DNA of 64,000 nt from Litoditis marina. Lineage: Eukaryota > Nematoda > Chromadorea > Rhabditida > Rhabditidae. Where the stretch lies: assembly GCA_964036275.1 (NCBI GenBank), contig OZ038433.1:16932257-16996256 (forward strand). Reading direction: 5' to 3'. The notes beneath the pieces are model-generated. The model saw nothing but the letters and a program-made list of their open reading frames with translations. It ran no database searches and was not told the origin of the DNA. Below are positions 12,001 to 26,800 of this stretch, in pieces. Positions within the stretch are counted from its first letter, which is position 1; the number at the start of each line of letters is the position of its first letter. The position numbers were made by a program, and so were the translations under genes.

Positions 12001-14390
12001 AGGTGATCTTAGCCTTTGTATAGTTTTTATATTCATTCTGAAAAAAGTTCACCTTCGTTCATTCATGATGAAAACCGTCATTTCTGCTCGATTACCCGAT
12101 AGAGCCGCTGTGAATGGCAAATTCTGTTAGTGGCGTTCGTTCCAAATTGCCTGAGGCGAAATAAGCCCATTCAACACTTTAGCTCAACGCATCGAAAAAA
12201 GAGTTGGCTAACCCATTTAGAACGCTTTCATGCTGCGTTTGGCTCAGTGATTGGGCGGCTCAGGAACTTTATAAGATATTTTTTCGCCAGTCCAGTCAAC
12301 GAAGTAAGGTGTTATTTATAGGAAAAATAACTATACTCTCTCTCATTCTTTTTGTGGTTTACTCTTTCTCTCTAGCTGTCTTTCTCTCTCTGTTTCTCTC
12401 TTCATTTCTTCTCTCTCTTTCTTTCTCTCTCCATCTCTTTCTTTCTCTTTCTCCTCTTCTCTCCAAATCTCTCTTTCTTTCTCTTTTTCACAACTCCACT
12501 CTCTCGCGTATCTCCCATTCATACCCCTTTATCCGGGCTCGAATTTCATTTCTCATGCTTCGCAAACACTATTCCGCGTACGCAAACTAGTTACATTTTC
12601 CCGCCTCTTTTATTGACAGCCATGAGTTTTACTGGCAAAATAGGTTGATTTTAGCGCCTTTATCAGTTTATCTCTAATCCTTACCACAAACAACTTGCGT
12701 ATTTACAAAAAGACATGTTTGTAAAATGGATGATTAAGTTTGTACATCTCAATTTGTAGAAATACTGTTTCAATTCAATGTGAATTCACGTTTTATTAAA
12801 ATAATAATAATTATTTTTATTTTTATTCTTTTCTCTAATTTCAGCTGGAGCCGTGCCAATGACAATATAAGAACGGCGTATGCTATACTCACGTACTGTC
12901 TCTACACTATTTCTCCTGTATTCTTTCTGTGTATTACGAGGTTTGTCATAATTTTATCATATTAATATAGAACCGGAAAACTACAACATTCAAGGCCATT
13001 TTAAATATAGATTCGTAGTCTTTCAAGAGTTTTAAGCCTTTTTCTATCAATTTTTTCTCTTTTTCTTCTAGAAAATGTGCAAAATAGCCGAACATCCCTT
13101 CTATTGAATAATAGATTTGTCCTGGCTGACACAAATGGGCATTCCGCTCAAAAAAGACTTCAATCACTAGGGGGACATCTAGCCGCATTTCCGGTAAAAA
13201 CGCTGAAACGGACGAATTTGTAGTTTGATCGGTCTACACATCATAACTTATTACCGTTTGAAGTTAATAATCCTTTTTCCGCGCAATAAAACGCTAAACA
13301 TAACGACAATGCAGAGTTGTGGTTTAATGTGTTCACACAGCAGAAAGTGATATGCACAACTGAAACCAGTGAGATCAGACTACAAACACAGCAGCTTGTC
13401 GCCTCATCAGCAAAATCAGCGAGAAAACCAAACAATAGGGCCAATCCTAGAGATTCGGCGTTTGTTAAGTACCACTTTTTTCAAAGCTGCGAGTTGTAGT
13501 GGCAATGCAAGCATGAACTGATAACTCATTGAACGTTCTATAAGTTGGATGAAAAAAGACAGAAAAAAAGCTGAAAATACAAAATTACAAAACAATAGTT
13601 AGTGTCCCGATACAGGTGTTTGTTGTCTTAATTCATTTTCGCGTGTTTTATTTGGTTTTTATGTAATAAAATCTGCAACTAATATATGTACTCTCTTTCA
13701 AAATACATTTTCTATTGGGTAGTTACACATGAAGGTTTGATTATTCTCTCCCTGAGTAAACCCTCTACAAGGTTCACTGAATAATATTTCCGTAGTTGCT
13801 ATTTTCTTTTGTATGTTTCTAATTTAAATACATTCTTTCTAGATACATTTTTTTAGGTTGTATAGTTATAATCAATGAGCGAAAAGGATTGATTATTTCC
13901 CTCTCTAAGTAAACCCTCTAATATCCACTCAACCATATTTCCGTAGTTGCATAATTTGACACCCGCCTATAGTGTTGATATCACATTGGGAACGCAGTCA
14001 TGCATGCAAGTATACTAGGGAAAACATGCGAAAGTTAAAAAAATGGAAACAATTCGAAAACAGTTGATACTTTTACAACTCCAAAAGCTAAATTCTAACG
14101 AACATGTGTGATTTTGCTTCAAGTTGATCCGTTGAAACTCATTTTTACTCAAATCCACATTTCAAAACGGAGTGTGTTACAGCAAAATTGAAACCAATAT
14201 TTTACATCTTCTCGAAACAGTTTTGTCATGATGTGAGTCTAAGTACGCAGTTTATACGTTTATACATTCCTAGTATAAAACAGTATTGATTTCAAACCTT
14301 CTTTTCATTGATTTTGTCTCCATGAATATAACACAGAAGATGTTCATTCCACCATTTGTGTCGGTCGTGTGAGGTGACCCCTCTCGATTG
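9040..14390. other. Gene-free stretch upstream of the CASPR gene
   Basis: I find no exon that joins in phase to the first CASPR exon at 16954, which needs an upstream exon ending in phase 1. The stretch holds a foldback MITE (9731-9846) and short TTGTAGTTTGATC inverted-repeat elements (about 10084-10190 and 13213-13392). Four CACGTG-containing sites cluster at about 11060-11290, followed by a GC-richer patch around 11390-11480 (ggggcgtggcc) that could be promoter sequence. A CT-rich low-complexity tract covers about 12330-12500. The missing signal-peptide exon may lie here or further upstream. Confidence 0.4.
9731..9846. mobile_element. Foldback MITE, GGACGATTATGTGG family, copy 2
   Basis: The arms are TAGGACGATTATGTGG and its near-complement CACATAATCGTCCT. 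The loop region retains the CAGTTTAAAGGACCG stretch shared with 3837-3962. Confidence 0.8.
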
Positions 14391-14396
14391 ATTACT

Positions 14397-15510
14397 ATGC
14401 CATCGCCTCGTCCAAAAATGGTACCACTTCGAACCCATTTTTCCACCCTTTTGAGTGAAATCAAAACACTCAACGACAAACTCGACTCTCTGACCCAATC
14501 TCTACCCACTATTATTCAATCCCAACTCCACCACTTCAATGATCGTCGCTGTCTCACTATTTATGGTCTACCAGAGGATTCTTCAACAAAGAAAAAGGTG
14601 AATGCAGTTTTCAATTTGGTATCCGTCTCTCCATCTAATATTTCCATTCTTCACCGTTTGGGTAAACCTCGTCAAGATGGTTCACCTCGTCCACTCAAAG
14701 TATCTATCAAAGATGGTATTCCGTTTCCTCGTCTAATAGATCTATCTACTGCTATGAAATCTGATGCTTCTATGTCAACTTTTCATGTTCGAAAGTTCGA
14801 GACTCCGGAACAGCGGAAGGCCGGATTCCTCGCCAGACAATCGAAACGAGACGCCGCCCGAGCTGAGGTCACCGACCAAACTACAACACCAGCACCGTCT
14901 GCCGATCCTATTCTGCCAAACGAAATGGAGTTAGTTGAACAAACTAGAAATGTCGTTTCCAATCTTGTCTCAGCATTTCCATCTCCAAACTCTATATCTC
15001 CTCGTTCAACCCATTTTGTTGGTCAACCTGCTATCCAAAGTCCCGTCCCTGTTGAAGTTACACAAATATCTGATGATCCTTCTCCTATGTGTGATTCACC
15101 ATCCATAATCGACCCTCCACCGTTCCATGATGCTCTCGATGATGTTTCTTTGAAATGTGTAAATGACAATGTTGACATGTTGTATAATATGCACCTGAGT
15201 GGTGTTTCCATGCGTGAACGTTACAGCTGTTTCCATGGTTGCTATCAATTGACCCCTCATCTGGCCCCAATTGTATCTGACGTGTACTTTGATCGCTATG
15301 GTTTCCGGTTTAACATCAATCAATCTTGGGTACCCTTTCCATCTCGGTCTTCTCACTGAGTCTCAGTAGTATCAACAAATTAGCAACTTGCGTATGTACT
15401 AGTTTTTCTTTTTCTTTATTTTCTCAAATATCAGTTCATATGGTTTAAATTCGTAACTCTTTGTTTGTCCATCACTATACTGATAAAGTTTATTATTATT
15501 ATGTTTCCGT
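14397..15510 (+). mobile_element. ORF1-only LINE derivative (HAL1-like)
   Basis: A single uninterrupted ORF of about 320 residues runs from ATG 14397 to TGA 15357-15359. It starts with a likely coiled coil (LLSEIKTLNDKLDSL). An RRM-like segment of the non-LTR ORF1 type follows (CLTIYGLPEDSS, ISILHRLGKPRQDGSPRPL) and a basic stretch (FLARQSKRDAAR). The 3' UTR ends in a (TTA)n tail at about 15490, as in CR1/L2-like LINEs. No reverse transcriptase lies between ORF1 and the tail. The same 3' end, 5'-truncated, recurs at 56108-56430. Family knowledge: ORF1 proteins of this type bind RNA in the retrotransposition particle. The intact frame suggests recent insertion. Confidence 0.75.
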
Positions 15511-15974
15511 CTTGACAGTCTCAATTTGCACCCCTATTATGGCTACAAATTGGGCAATTGACCTCTGACCTCGTTACACTTCTCTATAATTTTGTTAGAG
15601 AAACGGTTATCTGAATACAATGTATTTGACATATTCGAGTATTACTTCCACCACTTTCGTTTACACATAGTTCTACCAAGCTTTCGTATTGAAACCTAGA
15701 AATCTAGAATAGAATATTCTAGTAGAGATATTATCCTTTCTAACCTTGAACATAGCTATGAAATACCAAAAAATGTAAGACACCCCATGTTCTCATGGGA
15801 CTTTTATTTGTTTGTGGATCACACGTTTTTAAACGTTCGGCCACCGGCCCGTCATTGCCAAATCGCTAATTTATTCAAAGATCAATGAGGTGTGAGATGT
15901 GAATAAAAAATAGAATCATAGCGTCAATTATCTCAGATGTTGAGAAAATTATGAAAACCGGATCGAAACGTGTG

Positions 15975-16158
15975 TATGGTGAGTGCCAAATTTATAAATT
16001 TCTGTCTCTGGCCGGGATCGAACCTGCGAGCAAAAGTTTGGTAGCAGAGCGCCAACCACTGCGCTATTACAGCACATAACTGACAAGCTTTGAAATCGAA
16101 GACATGTGTGCGTACACAGCGGAAAGTGAGATATACCGTACCCTCTCGCCTTTCCGTG
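15975..16158 (-). mobile_element. tRNA-derived SINE-like element, copy 2
   Basis: On the minus strand the order is leader (GAAAGGCGAGAGGGTACGG), box A (TAGCGCAGTGGTTGGCG), box B (GGTTCGATCCC) and tail (AGAAATTTATAAATTTGG). This copy has the best box B of the family. Confidence 0.75.
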
Positions 16159-16953
16159 GGCGACGACTATATTTCCTGAATCTTCGTAGTAAAATCTATC
16201 GAACTGTAGAATTATCAGAATGAAAGTTTTCAATGCCTCCCACAAGTGAAAGTAGTCCAAACTGACTGCAAGTTACAAGTTATTTTGCTAAATTACGCCT
16301 ACACCGTTTGCTGTGCTATTCTTCTTTTGAATTTCGCTCTTTCTGAAATCTTCCTGAGAAGTACTGCTTACTTCTATTGAAGAATAAGGACTATTCCTTT
16401 CGTTCTTTCGATAATCCACCCATTTCATCCCAAAGCGAAGCGTCCAGAATGGCTTTCCAACCATAAAAGAAGAAGATTTGTCTGATCTTCCGTTAAGTAT
16501 CCTGAGTGCTGCTTTGAAAGCAATGGGGGCATTATAAGTAATCCCCCGGGCCTGCTCACAACTACTATACTAATGTGTTGTGACAACCTAACCTTTGAAG
16601 GAGCTAAACAACGTTGCAAATGAATAAATATTGAGTACCCCGAAACGATGGTCGAGTTGTAGTGTAACCAAGATGGAAAGGAACTCGAAAAGAACTATGA
16701 ATGAAAGAAAAGTCAAAATATTAACAGCCAAGTGTGATTACTAATCCACACATCTACTAGGAACCTGAATGAAAAACGGTTCAGTGCGTGAAAAAATATC
16801 ATAGTTTGGTCCTAAGAATCAGAAAGAAAAGTGAGAACCATCAAAAAATTGAATCGTCAATCTGAACTTGTAGTCGGAACTCGATTCAATTTGGGACAGA
16901 TTCGAGAAATCATTTGTATTTTTTGACCAAACTACAACTTTTCGTCTTTTCAG

Positions 16954-17730
16954 TCGCCGGTGACTGTACGGATGTGTCATATTCGTCTCCCACCATCGAA
17001 CTCGAGAATTTGAAGAAAATCAACCGATTCGCAGTTTCGGGGCACATTTCCGCCTATAAAGTGGAGATTTCGATTTCCGATGCTCAGTTCACGGAAATAC
17101 TGAAACCGGACGGAAACTCACTGGTTCGTACATTTCTTAAACATCTTTTGTTAATATAAGTTTTGAAATAAAATATAGTTTAAGGATAACATAATGTAGT
17201 GCGAATGTTCTGAGGTAAATCTGACAGTAATTGAAACTGAAATGAACGAAACTTATTGCCAATATAAGGTTTAACCGCAGATATAGATAATACGAATAAT
17301 ATTTTTTATGAATACAATAACTTTAAATAATAGAAAATTAACCCTCCACGAGGGTTTGCAAAAATTGTGTCCCGTGACTTACGTTAGCCATCCAAAGTGG
17401 GAACGTTTTTTGGGGCAAGCATCGAGTAAGTAATAGGTGTATAGTTCAACATCAACGGCGGGGCGCCGTATCTAGTACGGGTAGATAGTGGCCCGTTTTA
17501 CTGCGACCTCGGTAGGTATCTGCGCTCTCTTATCTAACTTCTCTCTAACAGAATGATGTTGACGCGGTAATTATGTCTAATTAATAATCTACTTGAATCA
17601 GATTGGTGACAGGTAAGAAGCACATGTAATCGACTAATTTTTATATAACTAGGTTTCTGGTTTCAACCTCTGCTCTTTTCTTTTGGTTCTCACTCTCCCT
17701 CTCCTTTTCTGTCTCTATCTCCCTACCTCT

Positions 17731-17803
<73 letters not shown>

Positions 17804-20800
17804 CCGCTCTCCCTCTCTTTCTCTCTCTCTCTTTCTCCCACTCTCCCTCCCTCGCTAATTTGGTTCATCTTCTGTCCAATATGTCACATACCCACTTGAT
17901 AGATGTGTGAGAATGCAAGGCAATTTGTCCCCAAAATGGTAAACAACTTCAACTTCAAGAGGGTGGAGAGATAGAGAGAAAGAGAGAAGAGGAGATGAAG
18001 CAAGAGGAAAAAAGTTATGAGAAGAGAGACATACAGAAGGAGAGAGGGAGAGATGAATAAAGAGAGAAGAGAGAATAAGAATGTGATAGAGAGGGGGGAG
18101 AAGGCGGAGAAAGAGGGAGAAATAGGTAGAGAACATCAGATCCATTTCAACTATCATCTTCTAGCCCAGGATTTCAAAATAAATTTCCAAACTTCATTAA
18201 ACATTTTAACTGTTGCAAAACCCTCCTTAAGCTTGAATAATGACACGTTTTAAAGGGAACGCTCCATTTCTTGAGTTCATCCCAGTATTTCCTATACTGC
18301 TAGTCAATTGAACAATCATGTGAAGTTAAACACAGCAGAACTCAGAAACGTATGTTGACAACGTGTACGATCCCTCAAAATGCTTACTTCACGTGACTAT
18401 TCAATTTACTTCTAGTATATTCCACTTTATTTCACGGCTTCATCCCAGTATTTCCCATATTTGGTGTGCATCCGACCGGATATTCTTATATTAGCATGAC
18501 ATGCGGTTTCCGTCAGAAAAGAGGGTAAATGGATTAGAGACCTGACAAGGCGTAGCACGTACTCTACTAGCAGAGTAGAGGCGGGGGTGTAAAAAAAGGA
18601 AAAGAGAGAGAGAGAGAGAAAGCGAGAGAGAGAGGTGTATTCTTGGAAGAGAGGAAGAGTATTTTCCAATAAAAGTTACATGGTGTTCTGGAGAATGTTA
18701 GGATATAATGCTATTTTTGGTCGAAAACGAAAAGTGATAAAAAAATTTTAACCAGTAGAAAGCTCACAGAACTGTTTGAAATGAGAATATAGGAACTAAC
18801 GTTTTGCATATTACTTTTGCACGATCACGCTTCATACTCTTCTTACAAGGATTGTGACCTAACTTTTATATTCTCTAACTTTGTTAGTTCTCTAACTTTG
18901 TTAGTAAACAAATACACAGATGAGGAAGTAAAATTATTAGTCAAGTAAAGTTGGCATTCTAATGAGGAATCGTGCACTTTGTCTTTGCATGTTTCTGAGG
19001 TCTGCTGTGTTTAACATGTTCCACGTGACTGTGCGATTGACTAACAATATGAGAAATCATTCGAAACATTCCCCCATTACATGTGTGCATCCTATTAGAA
19101 ATCACGCCTCGCCTATGCTAATTTGGGACAAGATGCTGGCAATTAGGTAAATCAGAGGAAATGGAATAATAGCACAACTGGGCACAAATTACTGTGCTCA
19201 ACTTGGGGGGGGGGGGGGAGTTATTTAGGTTGCAAGAGGTCAAATATCATCAGATTGTATGGTTTTCACCTGTTTTAGTTTAGGAAACACCGGGGAAATA
19301 TTAGTTTTCTGTTATCAATTTCTTTTTATTTTCAAAGTTCAAAGACCAATCAGACTTCGCGGTTTCATGATTTGCAAGTCTTTTATAGTAGGAACTTTGG
19401 GAATGATGATGATTTAACGTAAGTTGAAGAACATAAACGAAGTTAACCTAATATACCTTATAAAAACAGAAAGATACAGCACAGTACAAACAACAGTGCA
19501 TCATTACATTATAACAACAGCACAACGAAAAACGAAAAACTTATATTGATTCGATTTTCCATATTTCTACTTGCAGGTGATCTACTCGACGCTGTCTCAC
19601 GTTCCGTCGTGGACTCACGTGGATCTTCTCGCGAAGTCGATTCGGATTCGAAATGCGTTCGGATTGGACTATGACGACACCAGAGAACCACTTCTCATGC
19701 TCACTGTCTGTGACTACGGTGAGTCTAGTTTGTAGTTTGATCGGCCGGATACGCGAACTACTGTGGTCAGGGACAGCATTTGCGAAACTTCGAATAACTT
19801 GTTCAATAGCCTATAGATAAAGGCTAGAATGGGACCAGTACAAATATACCAAAAATCAGAACTAGGCATACTTTCAATAAAGTGTACCCATGTTCAAAAT
19901 TCGAATTGTATTTACTTTTCCATTGAGTATGCTTTTTTCAAGTATTCATACTTCTTTCGAATGTCTGGTTCATTAAATTTTCTGTTTTGTTCTGAAAATG
20001 CTAAGAATTTTATAGTAGATCATGAAACCCCATATTTCCTCCAAATACCTTCGTTTTTCTCCAGAATCCCGCATCACTGCGTTCGACGACTCTCCGTACA
20101 CCGTCGACTCGCCCCGTTCCGGCCTTGTTTCCATGTACGAAAACGAACTGATCCTCGTTTTCCGGTCATTCCGGTCTGGAATTTTCTTCTACTCCATGGC
20201 GGATCAGGGAGATATTCTCATCGCGCAAGTTGTACACGGATCAATTCAAGTCATCTTTGATTTTGGTCAGTTTCATGGATTGACCACATGGTATATTGAA
20301 CTTGTTTGTTTTATTTCCGGTAGCTCTGTATAAACTTTCGATACTTTTCCGTTCCTCCTACACAGAAAAGTCGGAAGAGTCCACTGAACTTTGTGATTTG
20401 TGATAGATTGTTTAATTTATTTGCTCTAGGATTGCACAGCTGAATATGGCCACAGTTGACCTAGATTCAGATTCAAGATTGAAATTAATTTTCAAGACAA
20501 ACATTTTCTAGGTTCCCTCTCGCCGGCACAGATCAGTGGTGGTCGTGCGTTGGACGACGGAAACTGGCACGAGGTATACATCAACATTTTTATTATTATA
20601 GAAGTTGTTATTAGGTATTAAATTATTCTTATTATCAAATAAATTAGTATGATAATATTATATCACCTTTTGTACTTATCAACTTATTCACCACTTTTAA
20701 TTTTAAATAAGATTTGACGTTCAAACTCTCGTTTCGTTATTGCATACTGTGTACTGAATATTTGACTTGTATCAAAAGTATGATACGCATTTGATTCAAT

Positions 20801-23800
20801 TTCAGGTTCGATGGCTGCACCAGTTCGACTCCGTTCAGTTGTTCATCGACGGCGTCCTTCTGAATCAGACCACGCCCACCGGGCTGTACCGGAAACTGGA
20901 CCTTCATGATGAGGTGAGAAGAGATTCAGGATTTATATTCCTTTTCATTTTCACGTGGAATACTATAGTATGATAAGTGTCCGAACATTACAAAACTTCC
21001 AAACTTTCGCCTACCATCAAATATCCCTACTACAAGAAAACCAAATCGATCAGAAAATTATAGCTCATTGAATCAGTACTGTAGGAGTCTATTCTAGGTA
21101 GGAAAGAACTGCAGTATAGAAGTGTGAAAAGTGCAAAGTTTGACTTCTGCACACTATTATGTTATGTTAGTAAATAGTTGTGTTCAAACATTGCGTGTCT
21201 ACTTTGTTTTCTATGTTATCTCACGTCATGTTTATATTTGGCCTATAGATAGGTAATAAGTAGGAGACAATGAGCAATTGTCTCGGCACAACATAATGAC
21301 TGCCTACTTAGGTAAACAGGAGAGAGAAGGGTCGGGGATTAAGGAGAGAGGGTGAAGTAGTACTCTCCAGATATTATATGAGCCGAAAAGAAAACACTTG
21401 GTTATTAGACAGTGTCAATACCAAATGATTTTTGATATAGACCGAAGTAAACGTTGAAGAGATGAGTTGTATGCTGCACATAAGCTTTTCTATTCATTTG
21501 TTACCCAAAAAAGGTTCAGTGCAAAACGTTTTGTTAGGGACTGGAAAATATGAAAGATGGCCACCGCAAAAAAGTGAATCAGTGAAGAATCGCGACAGTT
21601 GCATGCTGAACAAGCTTTCACGTCACGTACTTCTTGTTATTAACATTTCAGCGACTACTCAATTGACACAATTGCGGCAAATTCGCACCAGCGAATTCAG
21701 CATGCACTGTAAGACCTTCCTGCAAACATACCTAACTATTGTCTGCCTCGGGTTTCTGTCGGATAATTTTTCTAGATTATTTATGCGTTCATCTGTAGAG
21801 AATATATTAGGTTATTTATTTGAATCGTCTTGAAACACGGTCGAAACAATTTTTAAGATCATAGTTTACTTAGAACATCAATACAACTATAGCATCTTTA
21901 AATCAATGGTTCATTTGAAAATCTCTTTTTTTAGATCCACATCGCCGGCCGTCCATCCGATGACTATTCGGAGGGTATTGAGTCGTCGTTCACCGGTTGT
22001 CTGGCGAGGATTCAACTGAACTCCGTCGATATTCTACAAACGGCACCGAGGAACGGATTCAATCATTGTCAGGTTGGTAGGAAAAAATAAAATAATAATA
22101 ACATTAATGATGTTTGTTACACAAAAGTGTAACAACAGTACAAACTACAACTCAAAAGTGTCCATGCTCGTTCAATCTTCATTTTTCTGTTCGTCATGTA
22201 TTCGATTATTTTTTCATATTGCTAAAATTCAGTTGGTTTTTTGTTTATTCATGTTCTTTCTAAGTATCTCACATATAAATGAATAAATCGATCAAAAACC
22301 AGTGTCATATCTCCAGATGCCTCGTCCGCCCTCCCTGACGCTCCAACCGGGCGCGGTGGCCCTGATTCCCTTCTCATTTCTGCCGTTCTCATTTGAATTC
22401 CGGATTCTGCCTCTACCGTCGGCACTTCTGAATATGCTCGACGCCGAGAACAACACGCTTCTGAAGGCAGAAGTTGACGATTCAGGGATCCTCGTTCTAT
22501 CCAGCAACGTGACCAAATACAAACAGAAGGCTAATCCAGGTACGCAATCAACGTTTTAAATGAGTAAAGAAAAAACTGTTCTGTTTTAACAAGTTTTTTC
22601 GAGTGGGGAAACGTTTTACTTTTGAGAACGCGATACGGTCTTTTCCAAACTAAATACAAGAGGTTACCGTATACATATATGAGTTCAAACAATCTTTCAA
22701 CACCAGTTTTTGTAATATTTATTGGTTGTGGTCACAGCTAGTGAAGTGTGGACAGTTTGCAAGTTTTGAAATATATATATATATATGACCATTTCCAGCC
22801 ATTTCGGTGGCCGAGGGGGCGTGGCATAGTTTTTCCCTGCGAATCCGAAGGTCTCGACTGGAAGTAGACATCGATGGGTATACGGTAGGTTTACTTTGTC
22901 TGTTTCACGATATCAGCCAATAGGGCAAACCATATCGAAAAGAAGGCTGCAGTCCGTATTGAGTTCATCACAAAACTCTGTATTTTGCTGTATAATTGTA
23001 GTTTGATCTTTCACTCAACTTGGTCGCTGTGCGAAATTTGTACTGTGTACTGCAAATCGAACTACAATTTGGCCTCGACTTGACATTCTATATAAGAATC
23101 TATTCCCAGCCAATCAAATGCAATTTAGTACTACAATTGCAATTGTAGGTATTATGGCTGGAGGGTCAAGAGGTGAGACGTATCTCTGTCCGTCTGGCGT
23201 CTCTCGTTCTCTCGTCCCCCGGATGCTATCGATCGGCTACTGTAGACTTTGGTACTGTAAGGACGGAAGGAGAGACGAGTAGAGGAGAGTGCAGAATGAA
23301 CGACAGGTTGGTGGGGAGTCAAACTACAAAGTGAAAGGCCAAAGACCATAGACTGTCAATTATAAATTCGCGTTTAGTCGAAACTGTATTGCAACAAATC
23401 TATAGACAATGCGGACGCCGGAGAGTCAGACGACGAGAGGGAAAAATCAATATTGTTGACAGCCACGCTGTATAAACAGTATTTTAGTGTGAACGTACAA
23501 ATGAAATAAGTCAAACAACAAAGTGTACACAGGGGAAAAAGTGAAAACCACAAACAAAACAGTTTTGGAAGTGAATAATACAATAGAAGTTTGGGTTGAG
23601 TACCTAGTTTATGTACATAGCGAGAATAAAGTTCAATTTGATGTTCGAAATAGACCTCTCGCATTCACTTTAAATATAAAGTGTTTTCCCCTGGGAATTC
23701 TCTCTAGTGTTGAATCTGTAGCTGAAAGACGTTTTTGTATCGATTGAAATTATCGATTAATATTTTTAGATGTCTTCCTTCCCCCTGTGAGAACGGGGGA

Positions 23801-26800
23801 TCGTGTGTGCAGACCACCCTCGATGATTATGATTGTCATTGCGCCCCAGGCTATCGGGGAAAGAACTGTCATACAAGTAGGTCAAATCAAACTGTATCAT
23901 AATGTTATAAATTGTTACCTACATGCTATGCTATCTGTGCTGAGTATATCTCGGCATACCCGCTGTTTTATTACCTTGTAAAGTAAGAGGTAAGATCACC
24001 TCATCAAGAAAAAAAAACTATTTTCTGTGGAGGTTGTACCGTCGATTGTGGTACCATAACATTGGGTGTTCCGTTATTGACGCAATTTTCAAAATGTTTT
24101 TTTTTCTAGTAGTTCATGTACCCCCCGAGAAGAATGGCCATAACAGAACTCGTTGTCCGTCCCTAAACTGGTCATACTATTTTTCGTACAGAACTCCTAC
24201 ACTGTCTTGTACGGGTTTCGAACATCAATCTTCACCATCAATCGATACGTATGTTATTCATCTGCAGGTGACATGTCGCATTCGTGTGAAGAATGGCTGT
24301 ACAACCGCCATTCCAAGAAGGTATCACGTGGAAGGAACGTGACCCTTGACATTGATGGGGGCGGAGCCTTGGCACCGTTCCAAGTCACTTGTCGCACGGA
24401 AAAGGACGAATTCGGAATGGATACGGTAGGTCATCACTCATCAGAAATGTCAAACCATATTTGTAGTTTGATCTTCAAATGGAGAATAAATTTTAAGTAC
24501 TGCTCAAAACACTTAGAAACACGATTACATTAAATTTAAACAAAATAATAATGTCTATATGTTTCTACTCTAGTAATTTTGATGATGAGTAAAAAGTACC
24601 ACCATTTGCAAACATTACAACTAGAAAACGAGAAGAATAAAATTCTAAAATTCCAGATAACAACTATTCTGAACCACGACCTCCTTCTACCAATGATAGT
24701 GACCGGTGACAATAAACCGGGGGCTGTCAAGAAATCTTTGATCTACGGAATATCCACGGAACAACTGGACAGACTAGTAGAGGGATTCGATTCTTGTACT
24801 CAGGTAATATATTTTCTAGGCAAAATGGAAATGATTGTTCTCTCTTTCAATTTGGGTATTTGTGCTGAGCCAGAGAGAAAAAGTACTATGTTTGAATTTC
24901 ATGAATCAGAAAACATGAGATTAGTGAAGTTCGACATCCTCTGATTCGTATTGCAATATTTTCGACAAAACGACGTGGAGGCTATATCTGTGAAAGAAAC
25001 TGGTGTTATTGTTTTTGTTAGTTTCTTACTGTATAATGCAAATCTAAAAATCCACAGTCGATACTTGTACGAGCGATACCTATACATAAACCTTGGGAAT
25101 TCTGAGCTGATATGAAATTGATATTGATTGAGTTATATCTGATCTACCATCGATCCTTTCAGTGGATGAGTTTCAAGTGTCGTGGTGGAGCTCGTCTGAT
25201 GACGTATTCTCAGGAGAGAACCCCCTCTTCCTGGTATTCCACTCGGTCCGAGAAACACGGCCTACAATGGGGAGATGCACCGCCATACTCAAGGATGTGC
25301 TCCTGTGCTGTGAATGGGACATGCAGAAATAACAGGTAAGGTTATTAGGAGAGAGGGAGAGAAGGGGAGCGAGAAAAGAGGGAAGAGAGAGACTGAGAGA
25401 GAAAGTAAGGTAGATAGATAGATACTAGAGCAAGGATGCGCAGAGCGCAAAAGGGCACACGTGCTCACATGCGCAGTCAATGGAACATGTAGGAGTAACA
25501 GGAACAGGCCTCATTTCACCAATTAAGATCGCTAACGACCCAAATGCTCACGAAAAGTTTGTCGAAAATGAGTAACTGAAACCATTTGAAAGTTATATTT
25601 TCATACTTTAGGTGTAGAAAATAAATTAATTTCGTAACAACGCATTTACAGGATGTGCAACTGTGATTCTGGTGAGGATAGTGTGGACGAGGGAGTTAAT
25701 TCCTACTCACAACTCCTTCCGGTAACCGCCCTTTTTCTTGGGGGAACCACCAAAACATCATCGGTTGAGGTGGAAATCGGACCACTCATGTGCAGAACCA
25801 GGGGTGAGTTTTGAGTTGGAAAATTTCGCATCGTTCACACTGGTAAAAATGAATAGTCACGTGAGCCGTGACTACTTATCACGCTCAGAGGATGGATTCC
25901 TTTAACGTGAGTTTGTGAAGAGCAGTATAGAAGTTTCATTTTCCAATGCTTGTTTTCGTAGGCAAAGTGTAAAACCCATCATAGGTAGACAGTTTTAAGC
26001 AAACTGAAACGCTTGAGAAATACATATACCACGATCTTTACAAAAGGGTATTATTTTCCTCTGAAACAAATCACATGACTCTATGAATAACTAACAGCAT
26101 CGTTTCAGTAACGTTCGAGCCGGTAACATTTACTGACCGGAATGCCCGTTTAACCGGCACGAGATCCCTCCGGACTCGTACCTTTGATATTCTGATGCAC
26201 GTGAAGTTCACGCATCTTCACATGACCATTTTCGTATGGGAGAGTGCGGACGCGTTGCACTGGTTCCATCTATACGTACACAGTGAGTTACCATTCAACT
26301 CAAACTAGAATTGTAGTTTAATTTGTAAACACAGCAGAACATTCCGTTCAGACAAAAATTGTCTGAATATAAACTGAAAACGAATAGGAGGTGACCAAAT
26401 CAACTTTGTAGTTTGATCTGTGAACCTCGAGAAATCACAAGATGAAACTACACACACAGCGGGATATACACCGTAAACGCCTGCTTTGGAAACAGCGGTA
26501 TATAAACTCGTTTTCCAGACGGTAAAATCGTCGGCGAACTAGTCAACGGTGGTGAGACGATGCAGATTTCCTCCGGTTCGGCCTTCAACGACGGCAGATG
26601 GCACAGCATCTACTGGGAGGCTGACCGCAATGGAATGAGGTTGCGGATGGACGGACGGACACAGGAGGAAAACGCACAGTTCATTCTACCCGCCGCGCTA
26701 CACTGGACTTTCGGTTGGTTTTATTTCGTATGGTTCTTACTTTTCAAACTTGCAGTTCTGTTTTTTACTTACAGCAAGTACTTTTATTTTCAGCGAAATA

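Noticed and set aside
12838..12945. Candidate first exon of the CASPR gene after aatttcag
   Set aside because: It ends in phase 2, while the exon at 16954 needs phase 1, and it has no signal peptide in the right frame.
17641..17910. Long open frames on both strands across the CT tract (also at 12204-12590, 55003-55093 and 58289-58520)
   Set aside because: They are dinucleotide repeats read as Ser-Leu or Arg-Glu runs, with no other support.
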